Below, one piece after another: positions 30,401 through 43,863 of a stretch of 64,000 nucleotides of DNA (positions are counted from its first letter, which is position 1; every line of letters begins with the position of its first letter). The translations under genes were made by a program, and so were the position numbers. Under the pieces are notes generated by a model. It made no database searches, was not told where the DNA came from, and saw nothing but the letters and a program-made list of their open reading frames with translations. Origin of the DNA: Crossaster papposus (Eukaryota > Echinodermata > Asteroidea > Velatida > Solasteridae); assembly GCA_037893245.1 (NCBI GenBank), contig JBAIAA010000313.1, positions 1,424,001 to 1,488,000 of the forward strand, written 5' to 3'.

Positions 30401-32739
30401 AATAATAATGATTGTGTGTTTAGTACCGGTACATTATGTACTATATGGGCAGTAAATGCAGACAGCAGTAAATAAATGTCTGTCCCTCATCTCCCGAAGG
30501 CCTAGTTACATGTATGCTGGTTATCTATAACCAACCTTGCAAGAACATAATTAATGTACCAGCCTTGGTGCCAAGTACATGTACATGTACCTACACTGCT
30601 AAATGCAACAGAATGCAGGATTAGGGTGAATGTGCTAAAACTCTACACTCTACGATTTATTCGCCAAGGAACCAATTCCGACAATGAAAATGTTTAAAAC
30701 GAATCACAAATTTCCATGAATTTATCTGTATAACTCAAACAATCTTTCGTTAAGTTGTCAAATCAAAATAATTGGTACAATTATCAAAAGGAAACTGTTA
30801 ATTAAGTGCAAGTACTTAAAGGTCTGACATTCCTACATGTCAAATCAAATTTGAAAACTTAAAATATAAAAAAATACCAGAATTAACAAAATATACTTAA
30901 CTGCAAGTGAATAATAGTCTTATGCAAAAATCCTACAGTAGTAGCACAGAAAAATCATAGCAATTGGTGTGCTGTCTTTTTCATGAAAAGTGGAATTTTT
31001 GTATCAATTTTCAATGATAGCTGACCATCTTTGAAAAACCTGACCATTTTCAAAAAATGACCCCTACTTTTTTTGTGATCAAAAAATGTTGCTAATTAAT
31101 TGGAAAAAATGACACGGACACTAAACAACTGCTTAACCCCATCCTTTAAAAAAAAATACAACAATTTAAGCAAACATGTGTAGCCAGGAATTTTTGAACA
31201 CAGGGGGCCAAATCCTGCCGGCCAATTCTTTCCCAAACGACATAAAAATGAGGTGTCTCCAATCTGTACACCTTGCACCGTTACAACTGAGCTATTGGAA
31301 TGATTGGCTAACGTACAACAACATTTACTGCATTATATGTGATGCAATCAAGCAAAATCAGTCAGAAGTATAGGCCCTGGTCATTTGGGGGATTTTTAGA
31401 TATTCTTTTGTAGCGTACTTCAGGCTCCATTTCAGTGAAAACCCCATGTAAATACGACCTTTGGTTGAAAAATTACAACCATTTGAACACCAGCACGTTA
31501 AAAATAAAGAAACTGAGAAAATCAAGTTTTTGTATCACTTCCCTTCTGAATTTAGTTAAAAGAGTATTTTCATGTAAACGAAAAATATCTTCCTCTTCTG
31601 TTTTTGTAAAAAAGTCAATTTGAATTTGTCCACCCCCACAAACATATTTTGGCCCAATCTCAAAACAAGAATTGCCGATTTCCGACTGATTTTGCTTGAT
31701 CGCATCATCTTCATTGCATTTACATTATATGCAAATTGTATACGTTTAGTATTGTAGAGGGTGCTCAACAATCGATCTATTCGAATGTCGTTTAGAAAAA
31801 AAGCCAGTTATCATTGCTCCTCAAGCTTCAAAAAGACAATCTACCAGTTAAGCGTGGTGTACACAGTACAGAAGGATATTATTTTTCAGTTTGAATAGCA
31901 TGCTATTCTTCAACTTTGAATATCTAATGAGGACTCTTCTATTAGCTTTAAAGGGTGGTCAGATTGAAAGAACAAATACTCAGTAAGTCTCTCCTGTATT
32001 GTCTTATAATTCCAATTATATTGCAGGTAAGCAATATTTGAATGAGAAAAACCTAGTTGGCTATTTGGCTATTCCTGAATTTTACTCATCTTCCTTTTGC
32101 ACAATAGATGTCGCGGTACTATAAATGCAAAAATACACGTGCGTGGCCAGACCCCACCAGACTTTATGGAGCAAGCTGCACAGGACGTGCTAGTCAATCA
32201 ACCAAAGACAGGTTCCAACTGTTACATATATTAGCAAAAGTCAAGATGCAAGACTCTTAAAATAAAAATACACAGAAAGCAGCCTAAAGCCAAATTTGTC
32301 CTAAAAACCTACGGCCTAGTAGAAGACTACAAATTGATTTTCATTTAGTTGCATTGATTTGATCTCACTGGTAAGCTTAGCCCAGTGTGTGACATACCGT
32401 ATTACCGCAGTAATTTTTGAAAAACAATACAACTTTCATTTGATTTTAAATTAAAAGAAAGACATTCATGTAAATGTATGGTAAATTGTTTAAAAGAAAA
32501 CTAAATAATTAATGGGAATGGGAATCATTACCCCCTGAAAACCAAGTTATAGTTATTATAGTTTTTAAACTGTTAAAACCCTGTTTTAAACCCTTGTATC
32601 GAGTATTTATTGAACTTCCTACATAAATTTGGGTTATTTTTTGTTTACATGCTGGGTGCATGGCCTTGGCGTGCTTGAAACACCTATTTTACCTGAACTC
32701 AAATATTAAATGTAGTTTTTAAGTCAATATAAATCGCTT

Positions 32740-32808
32740 ACCATGTTCCAACTTACCCCATACCATGTTCCAACTTACCCCATTGGTGGGGTGAGTTGGA
32801 ACACATGA
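32740..32808. repeat. Short hairpin with a duplicated arm
   Basis: CCATGTTCCAACTTACCCCA occurs twice in a row and is followed by the inverse TGGGGTGAGTTGGAACACAT. Confidence 0.7.
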
Positions 32809-34599
32809 GCATTATTTAAGTAACCATCAACAAGACTAAGAATTATATAGCTTACATTTGTAACACACGTGTGATTGTACAAACTGGTATACATGTGTAC
32901 AATGTACATGTAGTTATTGTTTCTTGAATAAAAACTGTGAAATATCTATTTCACAAATTCCCATCTTCCCCCATACCAACTCTTTCTCAAGTTATCATGT
33001 CACAACCATTTTCATTGTTTTAACAATAATGACCTTGACCTTCGAACTATGGGGTCCAAAATCAATAGGGTTCTTGAGTAACTAAAGACCAACTCACATA
33101 CCCCAAATGAAGATGATATAGATCAAGTCCTCAAGTTTATCCTGTCCATACTTGACTGCTTGCACACACATACACACATACACACGGAAGGACAAGGGAA
33201 ATATGCAGTTATGTCCCTTGCAAGCTTTGGGCTTCACCAGCGGTGCATAAAAAAGGAGGGAGGGGCTGATGTATTAACCGACCCTAGACAACCCTTCCTC
33301 TGTCCAACACACAAGACACAACAAATGTCAGACATGTACATGTACATTGTACACCAGTGTCTACTTGCTTCTGGCTGATCTTCTAAAAGCTCAGACTCCC
33401 AGACTCTGGTCTTCCCCTTTTCTTCACCAGACAGCCCCACTCCTGCTCTGGGCAAGGAAGTGGCCCCGATAAATCATGCACTGGATCATCGTTATAATTA
33501 TCTATCGATTGCCACCATCTGGCGTGTATAAGATCCTAAACTTACAAGACGACTTGATGCACGGGCACAGCAAAAGCCCTGGGTATGTCATCTGAGTTGG
33601 ATTTTTCTCTACACAAATGCATTAAAAAGATCGGAAATACACATGTATCCCAGGTAATAAGATCATCAAGGTTAAAGTTCAAACTTGATGAAACTTATAT
33701 TATTTTAAATCTGACCTTTTCAACCAATGAATATGTACATCTCTTTGATAGCAGACACCGACTTGTTGTCAAAAATTATTATGAACAAATTAAATTGATA
33801 AAGGAACAAATAATCAATATTGTTTTATTAATTGCATAACATTTTTGAAAGGTTTTGAATTTCTAATGAATACATGTGTGCAGTATTTCAGATAAAAAAA
33901 TACTATTTGTTTACACTGGCATTTAGTTTCTAGTAAAGGCTTAATAATTATGAATTATAAGAATTAATTATAATATATGAATTATTTCTAGTATTATGAA
34001 ACCTGACTCCCCTTGAACTTGAACTCCAATTTGAAATGTTTACATGATTATTTGATAAATATATTTAAACACAAAGTTATAAAAAAACCAACCACATTTG
34101 TCAGCAAAACCCACATGTTTGATAAATTGAATGTATTGGTTTCAATTTCTGTGGCATTCTTCAAATAACAAATGTTGGGATTTACCACTGTAGCTGAAGG
34201 CACAATAGACCCAAGAGAATAGAAAAATGTATTGCATTTTTACAAAATCATAACCTCCATTCTACTGTATTTGTATGTTTATTAAATAATATCTGAATGC
34301 AACCCCCCCCCCAAAAAAAAAAGTTTAAAAAAATAAAATAAATAAAAAAACAAACACCCCCTCCAAAAAACCCCCCAAAACCCAATCAACTTTCCTTCAG
34401 AACTATTAAATTTCCCCCTAAAACCAGGTCCCATTGAATTGCCACAATATACAAAAGGTAATATTAGATGGGTTCAATCCTTGCAGAAACAGACATTGAG
34501 ACAAAACACAATTTGTGACAAAACTAAAAATGACAAGAAATTCTGTTCATTCAACCAAAAAATCAATTCTACATCATTTTAGTAAATATGCCAAATTTG

Positions 34600-35700
34600 T
34601 CCCATGCACAACTGGTGACGCGCCGCCAGCCGGGCCCGCCGCCTTTGATGTCAGCGTTTTAGCGTGTGATCGCACTCGCACTCGCAGTGAGTGCAGTGTG
34701 CTGTGGTGATGACCCCGACATAATAATGCATCGTGCGAGGCCAAACTGCGACAAGGAACACAATGAAAATGATGATCTTGCCAAACATGCTTGTGCAGAA
34801 ACAGCGAAAACTTTCGGTTGAATAACCTTCCAATAATAAGTTTTGAAACAGAAACTATGATAAACGGCCGACAAGAAAAAGATTAACAGAAATCGTGGAA
34901 AGACCTACCCACGGAGCATAAGCGCGCTCGCTATTTTGGCAACTTTTTCGGTGATCAGAAAATATTGCAATTTAGGCGATTGGGCGAAATGACAAGGACA
35001 CTATATTCTGCGAAGCAACTTCTAACGTAAGCATGGCCTTATTCGTGTTGTTAGTGACAAACATAAGTTCATCGTTATCCTAAAAGTGAGAAACCTATAT
35101 TAAAATGACAATGGGTAAAACAAAGGTGTGTGAAAACGCGGTTAAAATGGAGATCATGCAGATGTGCAGGATGGTCGGCTGCTTTTTGTCGTCCATTTTT
35201 GTCAACCGTGTCGCTGGTGAACCCGACGCCACTATTGACCTGTCGCAAGTCCCCTGAAAATCCTTCGAAATAAATCGAACAAGAAAAGCTGAACGGCTCA
35301 AGAATTCACCGACAAAGTATATACATTTAGTGCCAGTGAGCTGGTATCAGAAAAAATGCAACTGTCTGTCATTAGAATGAAGAAAATGTGGCATTTACTC
35401 ACCGTTGCCATTGTGAAAATCCCACGGCGGTGGGTTTCGTGTTGGTCGATCATGCACGAGCATAAAGAGCAGACGACCACCGCAGCCTGTACACGTATGC
35501 TGTTGTGTGCACGGATATATCCCTGTGTGTGCGCACGTCGTGTCTTTTGTGCACATTCTTATGACGTTTTTTTGACATTGACAAAATGCGACACTAAAAT
35601 AGACTGGTGCCTGGATAAACAACGCACAATTTGGGCATTGTGTGTATAGCGCGGACGCCGCGGTTAATTCAAACCGCCGTATTGAGCTCCAATTTGCAGA
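34600..35700. promoter_or_regulatory. CpG-richer patch, candidate promoter region
   Basis: Within AT-rich surroundings this stretch has CpG-bearing runs (ACGCGCCGCCAGCCGGGCCC, AAGCGCGCTCGCTATTTTGG, GCGCGGACGCCGCGGTTAAT). It sits between two divergent genes, where the basonuclin and centlein promoters are expected. No TATA box or start site can be assigned. Confidence 0.35.
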
Positions 35701-36452
35701 CGAAAATGCTCCCAGCTAGTCCTACTCAAAGTTGGAAATGTTGTTATCTTTAACTGTTTTGGTTGCTTTAGGGGAAAATAATAGTTAAGTAAGTATTATT
35801 TTGTTTTAAACTGTCAACGACAACGTTTAAGCTTGTTGTAGGCTAGGAAATAACATGGAGGAATAAGAAGGAAGGAAATAACAACAAGCTTGCCTTAAAC
35901 TAAAGTTATAAGGGAATTTTTTTTTTTTTAAATGATTGAAGCTGTCTTCAGTTTTTTTAAATGAATATGATTGTGCACGTACTTGCACCACTGTGGGTCT
36001 GTGCAGACAGTTGTAAAATGCCAATTGCCAGACTTTGATTTGAGTCACCAAAAACCGAGTCCCACTTCCTCCAGTCATGCACCCGACTTCTCGCGGTCGG
36101 CATGATGTCACGAAGGGGCGAGTACATGCGTTAAACCTCAAATTTTCCCCTTTGCGCTAAGTCAAGTGTATAAAGAATAGGAAGATAAACGAAATTTCTG
36201 GATGTCCGACCACGAGAATTGCCTGAGTACGTCCAAGCCCTAAGTCATGCAGGTTAAGTCAAAGTCCGAGCAATGAGTCACAATGGTCGAGTCTGAGTCT
36301 GAGTCCGATCCAGTCGCCTAAAATTAATTTAAGTAGGGCCTACGGTAGACCTGTGAACGTGGTGTTATGTTCAAAGGTCTCCTACGGCTCCTGTGTTTTA
36401 GTTTAGGTAGGATACACCATTTGCAGATACTGAAAAAATTTACTACCAAATT

Positions 36453-36800
36453 AGGCCAAATAAAAAAAAAATGTTTAGCGTCCTGCCTTTAAAAAAAAAA
36501 AATGAAGGAGGCCTTTTTTTTTTTTTTTTTTTAAATAGTCGCCTTACACATTTTTCAAGACAACCTGCCAGGCTATTTTTGTAGATGGTCTCCAACTGAC
36601 GTATGTACTAATGGACTATTTCCACAGCATGTACACAGTGATGCTAAAGTCTAAAATTACATTCTTATTTTTTTATTTTTTTGTTTAAATTTAAAGATAA
36701 TAAAATTTAAAAAGAAAAAAGGAGGCGGCCTCAAAAAAGAAAGCGGCCTCAAAAAAGAAAGCGGGCGGCGACGCTAAACATTATTTTTTTTATTTGGCCT
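36453..36800. mobile_element. Nested TIR element (AGGCCAAATAAA ends)
   Basis: Left end AGGCCAAATAAAAAAAAAAT, right end TTTTTTTATTTGGCCT; the inner TIR parts both read TGTTTAGCGTC. The body is A/T homopolymer-rich. It is inserted in family A copy 7. Confidence 0.75.
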
Positions 36801-37019
36801 TGTTAAGAATTATCTTACTTATTTGAAAGTAAATATTGATTGTAGGCATCTAGCAAAATGATTGCGCTAGATATCCTATAAGTATAATTGTTTGAGATCG
36901 CGAAAAAAACCAAGAAATACATAAGAACCACCGCCCGATGCCAGTTGAAAACGAATGCCGTTGGCGTTTTTCTTGCTTTCCTCGGCATTCATGATTGTTA
37001 AACGATATTTGGAGCAATT

Positions 37020-37235
37020 ATAGAATGCAGGGCCCACTGACAACTCTAGACTTTATTTACCCTAGGACATAGAATAGACTGACCCTAACCCTAACCCTAA
37101 CCCTGTATATATACCCCAATACTCATAAAATACAGGGCCACTCCATTATATGTCATAGGGTAAATAAAACCGAGAGTTGTCAGTGGGCCCTGCATGGGCC
37201 CTGCATGGGCCCTGCATTCTATAGTTAAGCCCGAT
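37020..37235. mobile_element. Second nested TIR element (TAGAATGCAGGGCCC ends)
   Basis: Inverted ends TAGAATGCAGGGCCCACTGA and the inverse near 37,180-37,223. It is flanked by the direct repeat GGAGCAATT (37,011-37,019 and 37,236-37,244), a 9-bp target duplication. Inside are a short CCCTAA run and a GGGCCCTGCAT unit repeated three times. Confidence 0.8.
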
Positions 37236-37436
37236 GGAGCAATTTATTTACTATAAAATATAATCCCCTAAATCCACCCATTCATGATAATTAAAGCAAT
37301 TACCAATGTGTATTCTACTTTAAAGTGGGTACTATGTCCAGGAATCGCCCAATTGAGCTACAAAACGAGTGTTGAACTAAATGATGTTCATCGGAAAGGG
37401 CATTTAAAAGTAGGATATAAACATTCACACCATCTA

Positions 37437-37628
37437 TTAAAAGTAGGATACACCAATGGTAATTGCTTAAATTATCATGAATGGGTGTTTTTTAATTTTT
37501 TTATTTTGTAGCAAATACAAAATACAACCCCAGTTAATCTGACCTGTCGGAAGTTTTACAAACATTAATGCTGAGAAAAGCAACAACAAAAAAGGCTTTC
37601 GTTTTTTAAACCGGCGTTGGGCAGTTGT
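37437..37628 (+). mobile_element. TIR element family A, copy 8 (3'-truncated)
   Basis: Starts AAGTAGGATACACCAATGGT and follows the family to ACCGGCGTTGGGCAGTTGT, then stops matching. The right half is missing. Confidence 0.8.
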
Positions 37629-38279
37629 ACTCTGTGATAAAGTCTAAACAAATGCATCAAACCTTGTATATAAGAAAAAAGTTGGGAAAATATTTTGTTT
37701 TTATTTTTATTTGGCTTACATGTTTTGGTACATTTCGCAGCCCCATGTGCTGTGTACATGCATATACATTTGTGTGTACTCGAATTTTTTTTTTTGTGTC
37801 GCACTAACTGTGTATAGCCTGCTCAACAAAGGATTGTCTTCAAAATAACCTGTAATTATATTGTTGAGAAAAAAAATTAGGTGATTTGTTATAATTTTGG
37901 TTGAGTCTCAGTCGCGCAGGTTGAGTCTGGGTCATTTGTCATCGTGACTCAAGTCTGAGTCTGATGAATCATGGAAAATGAGACTCTGGTTTTTCTTTTT
38001 CACTGCTGTATTATCAAGTCATTCACAAGTCAATTCAAAAGTCAGTTCAGAAGCATCAGGAGGGAGGAACAATAACAAAGGAATGCTTTTGTCAAAGTTC
38101 ATTTAAATAGCTTGTGAGTTGACTAAAAACTGAATGACTTGTGATTGACTTGTGGTGACATGTGACTGACTTGATTACAACTCTGGGACCTTTATTCATA
38201 TCTTTAGGGCAGAATTGTGTGGTTAGCAAACCTATGAAATTTGGTCATGCATATGTCTTTGTGAGTTTGTGCTTAACTC

Positions 38280-38640
38280 TAACTCCCTACCCATTTTTAC
38301 TTACACATAACCTGAATCCTGCAAAATCCTCCAATATTGGTCACTGGTGACCATACAGCCTGTATCCTGCAAAATCATGCAGTCTTGCCCTGGCTGCAGT
38401 CAGTAAAAACCCAAGTAACCTCAATCCTGCAAAATCCTGCGATGCATCAAACTCCAAGTGACCTCAATCTTGCAAAATCCTTGTGTGTCACATTCAGCCT
38501 GATAACCTGAATCCTCCATATTCCTGCAGGGGTAAAACCCCAAGTAACCTCAATCCTGCAAAATCCTGTAATGCATCAAACTCCAAGTGACCTCAATCCT
38601 GCAAAATCCTGCATTTTGCAATGAGGAATTTGGAGGATTT
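38280..38640 (+). repeat. Irregular tandem of CCTCAATCCTGCAAAATCCT
   Basis: At least seven units of a CCTGAATCCTGCAAAATCCT type, spaced unevenly. A related single unit is at about 29,220. Probably an expanded part of a dispersed repeat. Confidence 0.75.
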
Positions 38641-39053
38641 GGGAGGGTTAGGGTTATTAAAGTACCACACATTATCGCAACTTGAATTTGAACCATAGTT
38701 CTTATTTCCAAATTTTAAATTGGACTTGCTAGTAAAGTACATGTAAGCCCTAACACATTTTTCTTTAACTATTTTAGTGCCCGTGCCAAGAACCTGAATA
38801 ATATTGTTTGTATGAAATGGTAGACTACGTTAGAGTACCTACATGTACCCTCTCACGAAACCTGAATAGTATGGCACTTTTGGAGTACCGTACAAGTAAG
38901 ATAGCGGCACTTCCAAAGTATATCAAATAAATCGTACATGTACGACCGAAGTGCTGAAGAATACGATAACTAGCACTCTTTGACAATTTTTACATGTATT
39001 CTTCCAATTTTAATCATTTTGTATGATTGGTCACTTCTATTTGTATTCCACAG

Positions 39054-39144
39054 TTTATAGTAACGTTAGACAATGACTTCATCAGTCATCAATCAAATCC
39101 AAGCCCAGAACCGAGCATTGTCTGAAGAATTAGCTCAGTGCCAG
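39054..39144 (+). CDS. CNTLN: CNTLN exon with start codon
   Basis: Acceptor TTCCACAG at 39,053 shows a non-coding exon upstream. Coding starts at 39,073 with MTSSVINQIQAQNRALSEEL; an in-frame TAG at 39,067 supports the start. Donor GTAGGC. Confidence 0.9.
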
Positions 39145-42100
39145 GTAGGCCTATCTATTGTGCGTGTGTTTTCTTTATTGATATTGGAAGCCAACTTTTT
39201 AAATTTAAAACACGAATTAAAATTGTTAAACAAAATCAGAGGAAAAAATGTAACTTGTAACAAGCTCAGGGCCGTGTCGTGGATAATGGACCTCACCTTA
39301 TTAGCTTCATTATCAGCGACATCATCAGCATCATTATCAGCATCCAGGTCTCAAGCTGGTATTAAACTTATTTAAAATCGACTAAGCATTTATTTCCTCC
39401 TTGGAAAGAATTTCTGAAAATAATTTTGAAGGATAAAATCTGGCAAATATATCTTTTATTTTCAATCCCAAAATATCCTTCATAGTTGTTGAGCAATCCT
39501 AATTATCTGTTCATATTGACCTATTCCTTTAGGCTGACAAGGAGTTTGTGTGGTCACTATGGAAAAGACTGCAGGTTGCCAATCCAGATGTTACACAAGC
39601 CATTAGTCTAGTGGTCCAACGGTGAGTCGAATACATACCGGGTAGCAAAAATACAAAGTATAAAAAAACTAAAATCATTTTTGTTGATGAAGCATAGTAT
39701 ATTTCCTGTCTTTAACAACATTTCATACATAAGGGCCATTCAAAATTATCAATGTTTTAAAAATTTAAATTTAGAATTTTTGTTTGGTCAAAATTGTTTG
39801 GACCCACTCACTTCATTTTTTTTTTTTTCATTTGATATTCAATACAATTTAAATACATGTATGTTCATGATGCGATCATTTGCAACTGGTGGTGCGACCA
39901 TGCGCGACTGGTGGTACAACCATGTAAGAACTGTCTGCGACCTCTGACACAGGTCAGAAGTTTTGAACATGACCATCGACCTTGCTGTGACTGATTTTGC
40001 TCTGGTAATCTCCCACGATCTTTGCGACCAGTCGCGCGCTCTTTCTATGATTTGCCCGCAATTTCAACATTTTTCGGTCGCAGCTAGGTCGTAACCTGGT
40101 CGCAGGCCCAGTTTGACTGGGCCTTTACCTTGCTACCTTCACAAGGCCTAGCTTGACATGAACCTTGCCCCCCATGGTGCTCTTAACTAAAGGGTCTCAC
40201 AATTTTTCTTTGGTTACAGAATGTGTTTTTAAATTGAAAAGTGAATTGTAATTTTTGTATTATTTTCCTTGACCACTAGAACCTACACATACATGTACAT
40301 GCACATAAACAAAAGTCGAAATTTATTACATACCGGTAGCACTTACAGCAGAAAGGTACACATAATCACATGTAATACAAAATAATCCAAGTAAGTGGAT
40401 TTATCGCTGCTTAATTAAATTGATATTTTCTAATTTTCATCTCAATTTTCTAGTGAGAAGGAAAAAGCAGAGTTGAAGGACAGGAAAGTTCTGGAGATTT
40501 TACAAATCAAAGATGACCGCATTGCTGAATTGGAAAGAGTAAGATACCGACGAACGTCAATTTGAAAACAAATTGTATCATTTCTTCTCTCTTTTTGGGG
40601 GGTGGGTGGGGAGTGGGGGGGGGGGGGGGGGAGTGTGTGATTTAAGAATAGGAAAATTATGTGAATGTGTTTTTTTCCTTTCAGAACATATTTATGTAAA
40701 TGAATTTGATAAATATTTGCGTTTGCTAAGATTGAGTAATTCTTGTTGTTAATTTAAATCTTTTGTTTTGTGTTTAAAACAGCTGTTTTCACAACAGCAA
40801 GATGAACTCAAAGGCTTTATTTCAAGGTAATGTTTGATGTATTTGACTTTTTTGATATACAGTGTGTTCCAGAACAAAATGCACAACTATATGTCCAGGT
40901 GCTTCATAATACTGGCTGTTTAATTTAAGGAGAAGGAGATTCCCTTTAACCAGTTCGTGCCGGGATTATTTTGATATAGATTGCCCAGGCACGGGATTGT
41001 TTTTCACAAACCTCGCTCCGAGGCGAGTTTAGGCCAGCGTCTGTAGGAAGCACACCCTAATATTTCTGGTCTCACTACCTGCAAGCCGGTTGCTGACAGA
41101 TATTTCTGTCCTTGCTCATGACGTGTTTATCTGTCAAAAACATTTGGCTGTATACCATCCTCTGTCGCTGATTAATGAAAAATAGTATTTATTTTATTAA
41201 AATCCGACTACTCGTTTAGAAGTTATCTCCATTTTAGTGAAGATAAAAGTCATCTTTACATTGAAGTAAAATTGTTTAAGATCAATAAATAAGGTATTAA
41301 TAGTTAAACAGAAATTAACACTCCTCACTTTCCGCACATATTGATATACTTTCACTTCTCTGTAAAGACGTCACTGTACTTCACTAAAAATTTGAAATGC
41401 ATGGTCAGAGTTTGATGAAATAAAGACTGTTTTTCATTTTAGTGCAGCAGCATAGCAAACTAATTGTTCATTTTGTGACAAAAGCACCAAAATTGCAGTT
41501 GCATGTAATTGCAAACCAAACATTTCTACATGTACCGTATAATAAGGAGGTCAAATTTTGACCTTCGTCAATTGGTTTATTATTGGTTAAGAAGAAAAAA
41601 TACCGCACTTTCCACACATATTGATATACTTTCACTTCTCTGTAAAGACGTCACTGTACTTCACTAAAACTTTGGAATGCATGGTCAGAGTTTGATGAAA
41701 AATAAAGACTGTTTTTTTATTTTTGTGCAGCAGCATAGCAAACTAATTGTTCATTTTGTGACAAAAGCACCAAAAGTGCAGTTGCATGTAATTGCATACT
41801 AAACATTTCTACATGTACCGTATAATAAGGAGGTCAAATTTTGACCTTTGTCAATTAGTTTATTATGTTAGACTACGTCACTGCACTATTTAAGATTATT
41901 TCCGATAGGTCTATCAGGTGATATATTTTTTTTCTGGGACACCCTGTATAGGTGGTAGTTTTTTGTGAGTTAGTCTTGCATACGCACTGTGGACCTCCGA
42001 ACAATATAGGTCCACACGATGCGGGAAGAGGTTACGGTTTGTGGACTTGCCCAGGTCCACAATTCGTTTTTCAGTTTCCGAAAAAGAGCGCTAGAGGAAA

Positions 42101-43826
42101 AACGGGTTAGTGTTATATATAGAAAAGATAGAAGGGACAGCTGAGAGGCCCATAATCCTAATTTGAGGGTAAATTTGTTTTGGGGAAGCGAGAAAAATGA
42201 GTATTTAGTCAACGTTTTTTAAATACACGAAGACAAAGGAATATCCACAGTACGTATGTAAGGTAAAGCTAGTTGTGTGTGTGTGTGTTTGTTTTGTTTT
42301 TTATTAAAAAAGAATCTTTAACAAATCTTTATTTCTTCATTTTAATAATAAAGTGATTGATTTTTCAGGAAAATTGAAGTGGACGATAAGAAGAAAAATA
42401 CCAGAAAAGAAAACCAACAGCTTAAGGAGAAACAACTGCAACTACAACAGCTGGTAATGAATTATTTAATAATAATTTTCCATCTGCGATTGCTTCATAA
42501 CCTTTGTGTGTTGTTGGCCCTGTTAATTGCTTTTCTTAATCTGGCTTAAAATGACCTGCCAGGTTAAAGTTCATTTGGCATTGTTCTCACTTGCTGTGAC
42601 CTCAATTTAATTGATGTAAAATTTTTGTGCTTCTTAATTCAATTCAATCTTACTTTATTTTCCACACAACAAGAGGCAAACCATACAAAAGCATAACCAG
42701 ATTACAATAATGTGGATGGGGGTCTCTACAAAACAAAGCTTGTCGAGTAGTGACCCCACCAAAATTAATTTAGGAACAACAATCGGATCACGTACACACA
42801 TAAAAGACACACAAATTACTACAAGTAACAAAACTTAACCAGTAAACCGGTATACAAAATTAATTTAAGTTACAACAATTGAATCGGATCACCTACACCC
42901 ACACCCACATAAACAACCTATAAATCACTACATGTACAATTTAAACAATTTAAACTACACTGATCAAAAATATAAACGCGGCACGCCCACAAAAATATAA
43001 ACGCCCAAAAAATTGTTATTTGTCTTGATTTGTAAACAACATTTGTGTCCATCTCTGCCAGTGAGGAATTGCTCAGTGATGCAGTGATTTCACCCACATC
43101 TGCAGAGATGGACACAAATGTTGTTCACAAATCAAGACAAATAACAATTTTTGTGGGCGTTTATATTTTTGTGGGCATTTATATTTTTGTTTAGTGTACA
43201 TGTATTTTTAAATCACAAGTATTTTTTAAACAACATTTATTTTTTTACTTCATGTATTTGGTTTTTCACAGCTCCAGTCAAAGGATGTACGTCTGAAAAA
43301 TAATGAAGAAATCAACAAGGAAACATCGGAGAAACTCCAAAATGACAAAAAAGGTATTCCCCATGATTGAAATGAATACATTTTATTTCAGTTCAACCTT
43401 GTATAATTTTACATTTCAATAAATGTATATTTTTCTGTTTTCTGAATAAGTTCTGAAAGGAAAAACCGTTAGTTATCTGGTCTGAAACTTTATGAATAAA
43501 TTGTGCAACTGTATCGCATAATGTTGGTATAGTCATGAAAGAGTAAGTAGTTGATGGAATGTGAGAGCTAAATCTTGCGAATTGTATATTACCTGTTTCT
43601 TTTTTATTTGTTGAACACAAAATTGCATACTAATTTGCTGATTCCCCGTTCAGATTGTGAGAAGCAGATGACCAGTTTAACCATTGAGCTTGAGAGAGAA
43701 AAGCAGTCGTCAATCAGACTACATGCTTCGAACTTGGACCTCCAAGATAGAATCAAGGTATAATGTATATCTTAGTATACACCATTTACAAACATCTAAA
43801 AACCAAACTTCTAAATTATTAATACC

Positions 43827-43863
<37 letters not shown>

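Larger units (their letters stand above)
36404..37322 (-). mobile_element. TIR element family A, copy 7, with two nested insertions
   Basis: Family A ends at 36,404 (TTAGGTAGGATACACCATTT) and about 37,320 (CAATGTGTATTCTACTTTAA). The body is split by elements at 36,453-36,800 and 37,020-37,235. Removing both leaves a family A copy of about 350 bp, the usual size. Confidence 0.82.
28910..39053. other. Divergent spacer and 5' introns between basonuclin and centlein
   Basis: About 10 kb with no confident exon. It must hold the 5' exons of basonuclin and the non-coding 5' exon(s) of centlein. It also holds a LINE piece, a SINE, two family A elements with nested insertions, an A/C-rich low-complexity patch at 34.30-34.40 kb, and a CpG-richer segment at 34.6-35.7 kb. 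An inverted pair at about 31.33 and 31.69 kb (both with the GCAAAATCAGTC motif) is probably an old foldback element. Confidence 0.6.

Noticed and set aside
35356-35649. 97-residue plus-strand frame in the CpG-richer patch, as a first centlein exon
   Set aside because: No resemblance to centlein, and centlein's own start at 39,073 follows an in-frame stop.
37080-37110. Telomere or interstitial telomere scar
   Set aside because: Only about three CCCTAA units, located inside a TIR element.
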